A stretch of DNA of 64,000 nucleotides from Dyadobacter sp. (GCF_017744695.1 NZ_JAGIAS010000010.1:62001-126000); one strand, 5' to 3'. Counted from the stretch's first letter, positions 26,839 through 36,458 are shown. Made by a program: numbers and translations. The notes: generated from the letters alone by a model not told the origin.

Positions 26839-29268
26839 TCAGGCATCGTCGCCGCTTGCGGAAATTTTGCCGAATCTGTATTGGAATGTCACATTCACCA
26901 GGCGGTTGGTCTGGTGCCAGTTCGACGACTGCGAATAAGTAGCGGTGTTCAGTTGGCTTCTGTAATTCCGCGAAAGGAAGATGTCCTGGACATTAAAGGA
27001 AATGGTCGCTTTCTTTTCCAGCAGATCCTTGCGGATACCCATGTTAGCGATGAAAACGCCGTCGCGCGTGCCTTGCGCGATCGCCCGCGGGCCCTCGTAG
27101 TTCACGTAGGCAGATGCGCGGAAGTCGGCCGGAAGCGAAATAAATGCGTTGAGGTTACCGGAATAGCTCCAGGTCCGGTTGTCGATCTGCGCAACAGCCG
27201 ATACCACTTCGCTACGGAAAACGCGGCCGCTGCCATTGATTTTCAGGACATCTCCGAAGAGTTTTTGGGAGAAATCGGTTTCAAAACCATAGGAGAATTC
27301 GCGGCCGACATTGTCATACCTGGTGAGCGAAACACCTGCTTCGTCGATCGTACGAATCTGTGTGATTGCATTGTTGGAATAATCCATGAAAAGCGACGGC
27401 CCCCAGCCGCCGTTGGCTTCGTAATTGGAATAACCCATTTCAGCCTTGTGTGTAAATTCCGGGCGGAGGTTCGGGTTACCCGTTTTCACGTTACGCGGAT
27501 CGGAAACGTCGGTGTAAGGGTTCAGCCAGTCGGCTTCGGGACGTTGCACGCGGCGGCTGTAATTCAGCTTCACCTGCGACGACTCGCCCAGTTTACGCGT
27601 CACAGCGAATGATGGCACGAGCGTGAGGAAATGCACGCTGAAGTCTTGTTTGCGGCTGATCTGGTTGATGTCCTGGTTGTAGTCGGTCACCCGTAAACCC
27701 GCCCGTACACCCCAGAGGTCGGTTTTTTGGGAGAATGTCATGAACCCGGTGTAGGTCGCATCCTTGTAGCCGAAAACATTGCTGATATTGTTGTCAAAAA
27801 CGTAGCTGTTCGTCTCGCGGTCGAGATTATAGAAGGCATTCACGTTGTCGTTCGAGCTGCTGCGCGAGCGTACGCCGGCTTCCAGGGTTGCTTTCGGTGT
27901 AATGGGCCAGGTATAATCGGCATTCAGGAAGAGTGAATGGCGGTTATTGTTGCGCAGGTTTTGCTGGTTGCGTATGAGGCTGTCGACAGTGCTTTCCTGC
28001 GAGAAATAGGATTCTCCATCGGACCCGCCGAGCGAGTAGCTCGAATTGAAATTAAGCTGATGGTCTTTTTCGGCAAATTTCAGCCGGTAATCGAAGTTGA
28101 AATTGAGGTTGTCGCCATTGCCTTTGCTGTTGTTCAAACGGCGGAAGCTCTCCGACACCACGCCCGATGCAAGCGTTGTCTGGTTAAGGATATTGCTATT
28201 GTTGCGGCTGTTGTCACGGGAGTAGTTCACGCCGGCCTCAATGGAGTTCTTGTCGTTGAAATCATAATTGACCCCCACGCGTCCGAACGCATTCTTGCCT
28301 TTGTTACCGCCGGTGCCGTCCTGCTGCAAATGCGAGGTCGACTCGGTGACGAAATTATCACGGCTCAATGTCCTTTCCCAGGTCATGGCGCGGGTTTGCC
28401 CGCTAAGTGATGCATTCAGGCCGAACTTGCCTGCTTTATAACTCAGGTTACCGGAGGCAGCATTGTTGTTCCGGTTTCCAATGCTCAACCGGGCACCGCC
28501 GTTCATTCCACGGATTTTCGTCTTCTTGGTAATGATATCGATTACCCCCGATGCGCCCTCGCCTTCATATTTGGCAGAAGGCGTCGTCATTACGTCGATG
28601 CGCTCGATCAGGTTTGCAGGGAAAGATTGCAGGATCGTCGGAAGGTCGCTGCCATAGAGGTTGGATGGCTTCCCGTCGATGAGTACGACCACATTACCTT
28701 TTCCGCGTACTTGCGGGTTACCGTTTTCATCCAGCGAAACGGCAGGTACCTTTTCCAGCAGGTCGCTTACGTTGTTACTCGTGGCAAGCATATCCTTGCC
28801 GATATTGACGATTTTCTTGTCGATGTCATCGACGATCATCGTTTTTTCCCCTTTCACCACCACCTCGGCGAGTTTTTGTGCCTCGGGCTGCACGGTAATA
28901 CTTCCCAGGTCGAGCAGGCTGGCTTCGGCCGCCAGCTTGACATTGGGCCGGTAGAGTGTCTGATAACCCATATTGGTCACCCGCAGAAGGTAATTCCCCG
29001 GTGTAACCTCGGCGATGACAAAAGCCCCGTTTTCATCCGCCACCGCGCCGTTAACGAGCGATGAATCTTTGGGCATCAACAGGGCGACAGTAGCAAATGC
29101 GACCCCGGCATTATTGGGGCCTTCAACGATTTTGCCTACGAGCTTGCCTCCGAGCGCACGCTGTGATTTTGTATCATTCACAGGAAGCGGGCGGGTTCCG
29201 GGCGATGCGAGAAGTAGGTGTGTGGGTAAAATAAGGGCAATGCTGTTCAGCAACAGACTTCTTTTCAC
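26839..29268 (-). CDS. TonB-receptor-like outer-membrane beta-barrel protein (CarboxypepD_reg + plug + OMP_b-brl_3)
   Basis: This 809-residue protein has a signal peptide (LLLNSIALILPTHLLLASP), then a carboxypeptidase regulatory-like domain (GKLVGKIVEGPNNAGVAFAT...). A TonB-receptor plug (EKVPAVSLDENGNPQVRGKG, IERIDVMTTPSAKYEGEGAS) and a long outer-membrane barrel follow. The family is common in Bacteroidota and differs from SusC in size, and no SusD lies next to it. Ligand is unknown. The gene is monocistronic: it has an exact -7 element upstream and an intrinsic terminator downstream. Confidence 0.9.
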   Translation of the reverse strand: MKRSLLLNSIALILPTHLLLASPGTRPLPVNDTKSQRALGGKLVGKIVEGPNNAGVAFATVALLMPKDSSLVNGAVADENGAFVIAEVTPGNYLLRVTNMGYQTLYRPNVKLAAEASLLDLGSITVQPEAQKLAEVVVKGEKTMIVDDIDKKIVNIGKDMLATSNNVSDLLEKVPAVSLDENGNPQVRGKGNVVVLIDGKPSNLYGSDLPTILQSFPANLIERIDVMTTPSAKYEGEGASGVIDIITKKTKIRGMNGGARLSIGNRNNNAASGNLSYKAGKFGLNASLSGQTRAMTWERTLSRDNFVTESTSHLQQDGTGGNKGKNAFGRVGVNYDFNDKNSIEAGVNYSRDNSRNNSNILNQTTLASGVVSESFRRLNNSKGNGDNLNFNFDYRLKFAEKDHQLNFNSSYSLGGSDGESYFSQESTVDSLIRNQQNLRNNNRHSLFLNADYTWPITPKATLEAGVRSRSSSNDNVNAFYNLDRETNSYVFDNNISNVFGYKDATYTGFMTFSQKTDLWGVRAGLRVTDYNQDINQISRKQDFSVHFLTLVPSFAVTRKLGESSQVKLNYSRRVQRPEADWLNPYTDVSDPRNVKTGNPNLRPEFTHKAEMGYSNYEANGGWGPSLFMDYSNNAITQIRTIDEAGVSLTRYDNVGREFSYGFETDFSQKLFGDVLKINGSGRVFRSEVVSAVAQIDNRTWSYSGNLNAFISLPADFRASAYVNYEGPRAIAQGTRDGVFIANMGIRKDLLEKKATISFNVQDIFLSRNYRSQLNTATYSQSSNWHQTNRLVNVTFQYRFGKISASGDDA

Positions 29269-29368
29269 GGGTATAGGATTTAGATTTTATTAGGAGCTAA
29301 GCAGGATAAATAGGCTGGTTGTGCGTTGCGAAATGTAACTAAACCAAGCTGTAAAGCTTTAATGAGTA

Positions 29369-29376
29369 CAAAGTTA
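29369..29376 (-). promoter_or_regulatory. Bacteroidota -7 element (TAACTTTG) for the receptor-like gene
   Basis: On the minus strand TAACTTTG matches TAnnTTTG exactly, about 100 nt upstream of the ATG at 29268. No clear TTTG -33 box is seen at the expected distance. Confidence 0.45.
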
Positions 29377-29517
29377 CATGTATTTATGGTAACGTACCCT
29401 TTTTTGAGATAATTACATAAAATTATAAAAAAATTAAGATTCGCAGTATTTTAAAATAGGAATACGATAACTTGCAGTATTTTTAAATAATTTTAATAAA
29501 TACCGGATTCCTAATTC

Positions 29518-31146
29518 ATGAAACGTTTCCTTTTTGGACTAATCTGTTGCGTGCTCGTACACTCAGCAATGGCGCAGATTAACGTGATCCCCAAACCAAC
29601 CCAGGTCCTGACCGCCAAAGGCGCATGGACGCTCAAAGCCAAAACGAAGATCGGCGCACCTGCCGATGCCAAATGGTCGCACGTGGCAGAAATGCTGGCC
29701 GCACAATTAGGCAAAGCCACCGGACAAACTGTTTCTACCGCAAAAGGCAAAGGTGATATTACGCTTGCCGTATCGTCGGATACCAGTCTCGGCGAAGAGG
29801 GCTATCGCTTGCTTTCGACATCGAAGGGTGTTACCATTCAGGCGCAGACTGCCAAGGGCGCATTCTATGGCGTGCAAACCCTGTTGCAATTGCTACCGGC
29901 CGAAGTGTTCAGCGAGACTCCGGTTGCAGGAGTGAAATGGGTCGTTCCTTATGTGACGATCAAAGATGTGCCGCGCTACGCTTACCGCGGGTTGATGCTC
30001 GACGTTTGCCGTCATTTCATGCCGATCGAGTTTGTTAAAAAGTACATCGACCTGATCGCATTGCATAAGCAGAACCAATTCCACTGGCACCTCACCGATG
30101 ATCAGGGCTGGCGTATCGAGATCAAGAAATATCCTGAACTGAAAACGATCAGCTCAAAGCGCAAGGAGACGATGAAGGGCCACTACGGCGACCATAAGTA
30201 CGACGGCAAGCCTTATGAGGGTTTCTATACGCAGGATGAGATCAAAGAGGTGATCAAATATGCGGAGGACCGTTTTGTGAACGTGATCCCGGAAATCGAG
30301 ATGCCCGGCCATGCGTTGGCGGCGTTGGCGGCCTATCCGCAGTTGGGTAACAATCCTGATAAAATTTATGAAGTAGGTACGAGATGGGGCGTTTACGACG
30401 ACGTTTTCATGCCGCGGGAGGAGACTTTCAAGTTTCTGGAAGACGTACTGACCGAGGTGATCGACCTTTTCCCAAGCAAATACATCCATATTGGCGGCGA
30501 CGAATGCCCGAAAGTACAATGGAAGGAAAGCCGTTTTGCCCAGGGCATCATTCAAAAGGAAGGTTTGAAAGATGAGCACGGTCTGCAAAGCTATGTGATC
30601 AAGCGGATCGATAAGTTCATTACCGCGAAAGGCCGCCGGATGATCGGCTGGGACGAGATCCTGGAAGGTGGTTTGTCGCCTAATGCAACTGTAATGAGCT
30701 GGCGGGGCATCGAAGGCGGTATTGCCGCTGCGAAAGAGCGCCACGACGTGATCATGACGCCGGGTAACTTCTGCTACCTCGACCACTACCAGGCAGAAGC
30801 TAAAACACAGCCCATCGCGATCGGCGGCTTTACCGACCTCGCGGAATCCTATTCCTACGAGCCAACTCCTGCTGACCTTTCTGCCGACGAAGCGAAGCAT
30901 ATCCTCGGCGTACAAGGCAACGTGTGGACAGAATATATGCAGACCCCGGCTTACGTCCAGTATATGGTGTGGCCGCGTGCAACCGCATTGGCGGAAGTAG
31001 GCTGGACTTCCAAAGAAGGTAAGAACTTCGAAGATTTCAGCAAACGCATGGAAATCCACAAAAAACGCCTCGATTTTCTGGGTGTCAACTACTTCGGCGC
31101 GCCTATCAACGGCAAGTTTGAGTATGTGTGGCCGGAGAAAAAATAA
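29518..31146 (+). CDS. Beta-N-acetylhexosaminidase, GH20, exported
   Basis: This 542-residue enzyme has a signal peptide (MKRFLFGLICCVLVHSAMAQ), the GH20b N-terminal domain (residues ~25-140) and a GH20 TIM barrel. The catalytic Asp-Glu pair is Asp328-Glu329 in HIGGDECPK, and substrate-site residues appear in HWHLTDDQGWRIEIKKYPEL. It removes terminal beta-linked GlcNAc or GalNAc by substrate-assisted catalysis in the periplasm or at the cell surface. Chitin oligomers, peptidoglycan fragments or host glycans are all possible substrates. It stands alone with its own terminator. Confidence 0.96.
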   Translation: MKRFLFGLICCVLVHSAMAQINVIPKPTQVLTAKGAWTLKAKTKIGAPADAKWSHVAEMLAAQLGKATGQTVSTAKGKGDITLAVSSDTSLGEEGYRLLSTSKGVTIQAQTAKGAFYGVQTLLQLLPAEVFSETPVAGVKWVVPYVTIKDVPRYAYRGLMLDVCRHFMPIEFVKKYIDLIALHKQNQFHWHLTDDQGWRIEIKKYPELKTISSKRKETMKGHYGDHKYDGKPYEGFYTQDEIKEVIKYAEDRFVNVIPEIEMPGHALAALAAYPQLGNNPDKIYEVGTRWGVYDDVFMPREETFKFLEDVLTEVIDLFPSKYIHIGGDECPKVQWKESRFAQGIIQKEGLKDEHGLQSYVIKRIDKFITAKGRRMIGWDEILEGGLSPNATVMSWRGIEGGIAAAKERHDVIMTPGNFCYLDHYQAEAKTQPIAIGGFTDLAESYSYEPTPADLSADEAKHILGVQGNVWTEYMQTPAYVQYMVWPRATALAEVGWTSKEGKNFEDFSKRMEIHKKRLDFLGVNYFGAPINGKFEYVWPEKK

Positions 31147-31165
31147 GGCATGTATTTTGAAAGCC

Positions 31166-31200
31166 AATAAAGGCATCCTGCAAAGGGTGCTTTTATTGTT
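31166..31200 (+). terminator. Intrinsic terminator after the GH20 gene
   Basis: A 13-bp stem with two G-T wobbles (31166-31178 with 31185-31197) has a 6-nt loop, and the 3' arm is T-rich. It lies 20 bp after the stop. Confidence 0.75.
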
Positions 31201-31244
31201 TAGTGAATATCCCGATATTTACTTTTCATTGACTTTTTGAGGAC

Positions 31245-31448
31245 ATGAAAGCGAAGAAGAGGATAATCACCATTTATAAAAACCTCGATGACCCGTATGT
31301 CGATGTAATGCTAACGGGTATGGGAGAAACGCCACGTGAGCGTTTCGATAGGTTTTTTGAGATTCGGAAGAAATTCGAACTTTTCATTGGCTTCGACCAT
31401 AGCACCCGCGATAGAACTATTAAAATCCGTAAAGCTGAATGGATTTAG
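31245..31448 (+). CDS. Small conserved-looking protein of a two-gene cassette
   Basis: This 67-residue, Lys/Arg-rich protein (MKAKKRIITIYKNLDDPYVD...) has alternating charged helices and no signal or membrane segment. I do not recognise the family. Its last 10 bases overlap the start of the nucleotidyltransferase-fold gene, so the two are translationally coupled. That arrangement resembles MNT/AbiE-type two-component toxin-antitoxin or defence cassettes. The assignment is contextual only. Confidence 0.65.
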   Translation: MKAKKRIITIYKNLDDPYVDVMLTGMGETPRERFDRFFEIRKKFELFIGFDHSTRDRTIKIRKAEWI

Positions 31449-31921
31449 AAAACAGTGAATTTCTGGACTTCACAAAGTGCGCACACTTGAAAAAGCTGGA
31501 ATACCTCATTGTTGGTGGATTTGCGATGTTTCTGAACGGATTGAATCGTGCGACGAACGATGTGGATATCTGGATTAATCCTACACATGAGAATGGTCAA
31601 CGTCTGGTTGAGGTATTTCGCTGTATGGATTTAGATGAAAGCGAAATCTTTAAACTAGAACAAATAGATTTCACGGAGCCTCAGGTATTCGGTTTCAATG
31701 GCGAGCTCGACATTGTTACTAGAATTCATAGAAACTTCAATTTTCTGGAAGTGTTTGGCAGGTCGAGAAGTTTTGTCAATGCACAGGGGGCGCTAATCAA
31801 CTTTCTGCATTTAAATGATTTGCGCGAGTTGAAGGTACTCGCCAGAAGGCCACAGGATCTCCGTGACGTTGTGATGATCGATGACTTTATTAAGCTTGGC
31901 GGCGGCTCTGCTACCGATTGA
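31439..31921 (+). CDS. Nucleotidyltransferase-fold protein (DUF6036 / AbiEii-like)
   Basis: This 160-residue protein carries the minimal nucleotidyltransferase signature: YLIVGGFAMFLNGLNRATNDVDIWI gives the GG motif followed by D-x-D-like metal ligands (about residues 24-46, key residues Gly24, Gly25, Asp42, Asp44). A third acidic residue is possible in ELDIVTRI. The family includes AbiEii toxins and DUF6036 proteins that transfer nucleotides to RNA or protein targets. Its start overlaps the preceding 67-residue gene by 10 bp. The cassette sits between unrelated housekeeping genes, which suggests a mobile accessory module. Confidence 0.8.
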   Translation: MDLENSEFLDFTKCAHLKKLEYLIVGGFAMFLNGLNRATNDVDIWINPTHENGQRLVEVFRCMDLDESEIFKLEQIDFTEPQVFGFNGELDIVTRIHRNFNFLEVFGRSRSFVNAQGALINFLHLNDLRELKVLARRPQDLRDVVMIDDFIKLGGGSATD

Positions 31922-31984
31922 TTTCTACTTGAATCTTTAAAAATAAAATTCCCCAACCTCCCCGCGCCTTCCTGCGAAAGATTC

Positions 31985-31992
31985 TATTTTTG
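31985..31992 (+). promoter_or_regulatory. Bacteroidota -7 element (TATTTTTG) directly before pyrD
   Basis: TATTTTTG matches TAnnTTTG exactly and ends only 4 bases before the pyrD ATG at 31997. The usual few-base distance to the transcription start would make the mRNA essentially leaderless. No good TTTG -33 box is present at 31960-31966. Confidence 0.45.
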
Positions 31993-31996
31993 CAGG

Positions 31997-33028
31997 ATGT
32001 ATAAGATTCTCATCTCCCCTATACTTTTCCTGTTTGACGCTGAACGCATTCACCATTTTGTGTGCGAAGCGCTGCATTTCGCTTTCAAAATCCCTTTCGT
32101 GCCGCAGATCATGCGCGCGATGTACACCTATGAGCACCCTGACCTGGTTCAGGAAGTGGCCGGTTTGCGGTTTCGTAATCCGGTAGGGCTCGCTGCGGGG
32201 TTCGATAAGAATGCCGAAATGGTGGACCAACTGGAAGCGCTGGGCTTTGGATACATCGAGATCGGAACGGTGACGCCGCGCCCCCAGCCGGGAAATGACA
32301 AGCCACGCCTGTTCCGCCTGAAAAAGGACAAGGCGTTGATCAACCGGATGGGTTTCAACAACAAAGGTGTGCAGGTGGCTGCGGCAAAACTGGCGAAGAG
32401 GAAATCCAAAATATTGGTGGGCGGGAATATCGGTAAAAACAAAGATACCCCGAACGAACAGGCGCTGAGCGATTACCTGATCTGTTTCCGGGAGCTGTTT
32501 GATGTGGTGGATTATTTTGTAGTGAATGTAAGCTCGCCGAATACGCCGGGATTACGCGATTTGCAGGAAAAGGGGCCGCTAACCGAGATTTTGAAAGAAC
32601 TGCAAACTAAAAACAGGGAGAAAGCTAATCCAAAGCCGATCTTCCTGAAAATAGCACCGGACCTGACGACGAGTCAGCTGGACGATATTATCGATATTGT
32701 CAAGGAAACCGGCATCGCGGGCGTGATCGCCACGAACACGACGATCAGCCGCGAAGGACTTGTAACCGATTCGTCGGAAGTAACGCAAATAGGGGCGGGC
32801 GGACTAAGCGGTGCGCCGCTGACACATCGCTCGACGGAAGTAATTCGTTACCTTTGTGAACAATCCAATCATGCATTTCCCGTTATCGGAGTCGGCGGTA
32901 TCGCTACTCCCGGAAACGCTTTGGAGAAAATTAACGCAGGCGCCGGCCTGATTCAGCTTTATACCGGCTTTATTTACGAAGGACCCGGTGTGGTCAGCAG
33001 GATCTGCAAGGCATTGGTCAGGAAGTAA
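31997..33028 (+). CDS. pyrD: Dihydroorotate dehydrogenase (quinone), class 2
   Basis: This FMN enzyme oxidises dihydroorotate to orotate in pyrimidine synthesis and passes electrons to quinone at the inner membrane. The class 2 N-terminal helical extension (MYKILISPILFLFDAERIHH), NRMGFNNKG, the active-site Ser region NVSSPNTPGLRDLQ and the FMN-phosphate site IGVGGIATPGNALEKINAGA are all visible in 343 residues. ATG 31997 is supported by the family N-terminus, leaving little or no 5' leader after the -7 box. ftsK follows 44 bp downstream. Confidence 0.97.
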   Translation: MYKILISPILFLFDAERIHHFVCEALHFAFKIPFVPQIMRAMYTYEHPDLVQEVAGLRFRNPVGLAAGFDKNAEMVDQLEALGFGYIEIGTVTPRPQPGNDKPRLFRLKKDKALINRMGFNNKGVQVAAAKLAKRKSKILVGGNIGKNKDTPNEQALSDYLICFRELFDVVDYFVVNVSSPNTPGLRDLQEKGPLTEILKELQTKNREKANPKPIFLKIAPDLTTSQLDDIIDIVKETGIAGVIATNTTISREGLVTDSSEVTQIGAGGLSGAPLTHRSTEVIRYLCEQSNHAFPVIGVGGIATPGNALEKINAGAGLIQLYTGFIYEGPGVVSRICKALVRK

Positions 33029-33072
33029 AATCAGAAAATACAGCACTTCACGCATTCCCGGAATTGAAATAA

Positions 33073-35643
33073 ATGTCAGTCAACAAGCCAAGAGGTAACA
33101 CACAGCGTCAGAAACCGGAGGAGGCCGCCGCTCCCCGCTTTCGTGTATCCCTCGATTGGGAACACATTTTCACCAGCCCGAAGAATACGTTGGCCTGGGG
33201 CACATTCTTTATCGTACTGGGATTGATCCTGGAAACATCCTTTTTCTCATACATCGTCACCGGCTTGTCCGATCAGAGCGTGCTCGACGGCCTGGGGCAT
33301 CAGTCGATTCGTGATGCCGGACGGCAAACCCGGAACTTCCTGGGCGTGCTCGGAGCGGTGGTTTCGCACATTTTTGTCTATCGCTGGTTTGGATTGGGGG
33401 CATTGTTGCTGCCCGTCGTTCCGTTTGTGGCAGGCTGGAAAATGGCGTTCGGGAGAGAAATATTGCCATTGAGTAAAGCCACCAAAGAGGTAATCTTTTT
33501 TACGCTGTGGGTAAGCGTGCTGATGGGCTACATTATTCTCATGAGCAACAGCGAAAACACACTCAGCTTTCTCTCCGGCGGCTTTGGCTATTTGGTGAAC
33601 GTGTCGCTTTTCGATTGGCTGAAATGGGGTAGCGTACTGCCTATTCTGTTTGCATTGTTCGTATTCGCGGTGTTTTTCTACGACGTGCGCGACCGATACG
33701 AATCGTGGCAGGCGAAGCATGCGAAACCCGAAGTGGCGACAGAGGAGCTTCACGAGGACACGCTTTCCCCCGCAGGACCGGAAGAGGCTGCTGCTCCCGA
33801 AAGTACGTTTGTGTCGGTAGTGAATGATACATATGACGACGAGGTGCTGGCACCGGAAGAGCAACCGGATGTTGATCTTGAAACAGAAGAAGAAGCCCCG
33901 CGCGTGATGCCGCATCCTGCGGTAGTATTGCCGGTAGCGCCGCAGACGCCATCCGTACCGGCCGCATCGACGAGTATAGAATTGCCGGTCATGCCGATGG
34001 AAGTGTCGGCTGTGCCCTCCGAACCGCTGCTCGAACTGGAAGTGGAAGACACTACCCAGGCAAATGAAACTGCGGTGGAGGAGTTTGAGGATGAAGATGT
34101 CAATGCGTCGATATTACGCGAATTCGGGCAGTATGACCCGATGCTCGACCTGCCGTCTTATCATTTCCCTACGATCGACCTGCTGAACGAGGTATTCGAA
34201 AACCAGCATGAAAAAGTAAGCCAGGAAGAACTCGAAAGTAATAAGACCAAGATTGTCGACACGCTTGGCAGTTACGGGATCAATATATCTAAAATCAAAG
34301 CGACGATCGGGCCGACGGTGACGCTCTATGAGATTATCCCGGAAGCGGGTGTGCGGATCTCCAAGATCAAAAACCTCGAAGGGGATATTGCATTGAGCCT
34401 TGCGGCGTTGGGTATCCGTATCATCGCCCCAATGCCTGGCCGCGGTACCATCGGTATCGAGGTGCCGAACAAGAACCGGGAGACGGTTTTTGCGCGATCG
34501 GTACTTGCTAACGACCGCTTCCAGAAATCGACTTACGATTTGCCGATTGTTTTGGGTAAGACCATTTCAAACGATATCCACATTGCCGACCTGGCAAAAA
34601 TGCCGCACTTGCTAATGGCGGGTGCGACCGGACAAGGAAAGTCCGTTGGTTTGAACGTCATTCTGGCCTCATTGATTTACAAAAAGCATCCGGCGGAGCT
34701 CAAATTCGTACTGGTGGATCCGAAAAAAGTGGAATTGACCCTTTTCAACAAGTTGGAAAGACACTTCCTGGCCAAACTTCCCAATGCGGAGGAAGCAATT
34801 ATCACCGACACGAAAAAGGTGATTTTTACCCTGAATTCCCTTTGTATTGAAATGGATTCCCGCTACGACCTGCTGAAAGAGGCCGCGGTACGGAATTTGA
34901 AGGAATACAATACGAAGTTCGCGGCGAGAAGGCTGAACCCCGAAAAAGGGCACCGCTTCCTGCCTTACATTGTACTCGTAATCGACGAATTGGCCGATTT
35001 GATGATGACGGCCGGGAAGGAAGTCGAAACGCCGATTGCACGTCTGGCGCAGCTGGCACGTGCGGTGGGTATTCACCTGGTAGTAGCTACGCAGCGGCCT
35101 TCGGTGAAGGTTATCACAGGTTTGATCAAGGCCAACTTCCCGGCGCGTCTGTCCTTCCGTGTAACATCGAGCATCGACTCGCGTACGATCCTGGATATGG
35201 GCGGTGCCGAACAGCTCGTGGGACAAGGGGATATGCTATTGGCGATCAATTCGGAGGTGATCCGTTTGCAATGTCCGTTCATCGACACCCGCGAGATCGA
35301 GGATATTTGCGAGTATATAGGCGGGCAGCGTGGTTACGACGAGGCCTATGCATTGCCTGAATATGAAGGCGAGGATGCAGCGGAGGGTAAAGCTGAACTC
35401 AACCCGGATGATTTCGATAGTTTGCTGCCGGATGCAGCACGGTTGATCGTAACGCACCAGCAAGGCAGTACGTCGCTGATCCAGCGTAAAATGAAGCTTG
35501 GTTATAACAGGGCGGGCCGCATTATGGATCAATTGGAAGTACTGGGTGTGGTGGGGCCATTCACCGGCAGCAAAGCGCGCGACGTGATGTTCCATGACCT
35601 GAATATGCTGGAAGAACACCTCCGCGTAATGGGTGTAAGTTAA
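33073..35643 (+). CDS. ftsK: DNA translocase FtsK/SpoIIIE
   Basis: FtsK pumps DNA at the division septum and activates dimer resolution. The 856-residue protein has four N-terminal membrane segments (to about residue 205) and an acidic, Pro-rich linker (about 215-350). Next come an alpha/beta motor domain with Walker A GATGQGKS (Lys523) and Walker B IVLVIDELADLMM, and a C-terminal gamma winged helix (LIQRKMKLGYNRAGRIMDQL) that reads KOPS-like sites. All parts are intact. Confidence 0.97.
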   Translation: MSVNKPRGNTQRQKPEEAAAPRFRVSLDWEHIFTSPKNTLAWGTFFIVLGLILETSFFSYIVTGLSDQSVLDGLGHQSIRDAGRQTRNFLGVLGAVVSHIFVYRWFGLGALLLPVVPFVAGWKMAFGREILPLSKATKEVIFFTLWVSVLMGYIILMSNSENTLSFLSGGFGYLVNVSLFDWLKWGSVLPILFALFVFAVFFYDVRDRYESWQAKHAKPEVATEELHEDTLSPAGPEEAAAPESTFVSVVNDTYDDEVLAPEEQPDVDLETEEEAPRVMPHPAVVLPVAPQTPSVPAASTSIELPVMPMEVSAVPSEPLLELEVEDTTQANETAVEEFEDEDVNASILREFGQYDPMLDLPSYHFPTIDLLNEVFENQHEKVSQEELESNKTKIVDTLGSYGINISKIKATIGPTVTLYEIIPEAGVRISKIKNLEGDIALSLAALGIRIIAPMPGRGTIGIEVPNKNRETVFARSVLANDRFQKSTYDLPIVLGKTISNDIHIADLAKMPHLLMAGATGQGKSVGLNVILASLIYKKHPAELKFVLVDPKKVELTLFNKLERHFLAKLPNAEEAIITDTKKVIFTLNSLCIEMDSRYDLLKEAAVRNLKEYNTKFAARRLNPEKGHRFLPYIVLVIDELADLMMTAGKEVETPIARLAQLARAVGIHLVVATQRPSVKVITGLIKANFPARLSFRVTSSIDSRTILDMGGAEQLVGQGDMLLAINSEVIRLQCPFIDTREIEDICEYIGGQRGYDEAYALPEYEGEDAAEGKAELNPDDFDSLLPDAARLIVTHQQGSTSLIQRKMKLGYNRAGRIMDQLEVLGVVGPFTGSKARDVMFHDLNMLEEHLRVMGVS

Positions 35644-35747
35644 GCCCGCGGCGCCGTTAAACCATTGCGGTTTTGTAAAGTCTAAAATTGAAATATTTCA
35701 CTTAAAACCCCGTTTTTATAAACTTAGTAGGTATTAAATAATTGAAT

Positions 35748-36398
35748 ATGAGAAATTTGAAGAAGAGTGCTTGTTTGCTTGCGGTATTGACGATTTTCAT
35801 TTTGAACCCGTTCGCTTCCCACGCGCAGGGCGATAAAAAGTCGTCGGATATCCTGAATGCTATGAGCAGCAAGTACCAGAAGATCAAATCCTTCAAAGCA
35901 CTTTTTACTTACATTACCAAGGGTGAAAAGCCGCTGAAAGGAGAAGCGACCGTGAAGGGCTCGAAGTTTCGGTTGAAAATGGCAGGTCAGGAGATCTTTA
36001 ACGACGGTAAATTGATGGCTACGTACATCAAGGAAACCAATGAAGTGAATTTACAGGACTTCGACCCCGCTGCCGGCGGCGACCTCGACCCGACGAAAAT
36101 TTATACAGCCTATAAAAAAGGTTTCAAATCCGCTTTTGTAAAGGAAAAGCAGGAAGCAGGTAAGGCGGTTGAAGTAGTGGAATTGACCTCAACCAACAAA
36201 AACAGCCAGGTTAATAAGGTGCAGATCGAGGTGAATAAAGCCGATAAATCGATCAGCAGCTGGAAAATTTTCCAGAAAAATGGCCAGGAGGTAACCTATA
36301 AGGTAGACCAGTTTGTGGCCGATGTGAATGTGGCCGACAATTTCTTCGCGTTTAATGCCAAACAATATCCGGGCGTAGAAGTAGTGGACCTGCGATAA
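35748..36398 (+). CDS. lolA: Outer-membrane lipoprotein carrier protein
   Basis: LolA ferries lipoproteins through the periplasm. From ATG 35748 the product is 216 residues with a signal peptide (KKSACLLAVLTIFILNPFASHAQ). The LolA pattern is SSKYQKIKSFKALFTYITKG, GEATVKGSKFRLKMAGQEIF, DGKLMATYIKETNEV and a C-terminal DNFFAFNAKQYPGVEVVDLR. An in-frame TTG at 35742 would add two residues and is less likely. It lies 104 bp downstream of ftsK, an ftsK-lolA neighbourhood also seen in other bacteria, and is closed by an intrinsic terminator. Confidence 0.92.
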   Translation: MRNLKKSACLLAVLTIFILNPFASHAQGDKKSSDILNAMSSKYQKIKSFKALFTYITKGEKPLKGEATVKGSKFRLKMAGQEIFNDGKLMATYIKETNEVNLQDFDPAAGGDLDPTKIYTAYKKGFKSAFVKEKQEAGKAVEVVELTSTNKNSQVNKVQIEVNKADKSISSWKIFQKNGQEVTYKVDQFVADVNVADNFFAFNAKQYPGVEVVDLR

Positions 36399-36422
36399 TT
36401 TCCTGAGACGCATGAAAATAGC

Positions 36423-36458
36423 AATGGGTGAGCCTTCCGGTCTCACCCATTTTTCTTA
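36423..36458 (+). terminator. Intrinsic terminator after lolA
   Basis: A perfect 10-bp stem (36423-36432 with 36442-36451) is followed by a T-rich tail. It lies 25 bp after the lolA stop. Confidence 0.85.

Noticed and set aside
26654..26839. 61-residue minus-strand ORF between the LolA-like and receptor-like genes
   Set aside because: It spans an intrinsic terminator and a promoter element and has no recognisable sequence; coding is unlikely.
30154..31176. 340-residue minus-strand ORF across the GH20 gene
   Set aside because: GH20 on the plus strand has all catalytic motifs; the reverse frame is unrecognisable.
33247..33915. Long minus-strand ORF over the ftsK 5' half
   Set aside because: It is an antisense shadow of a well-supported FtsK gene with no family resemblance.
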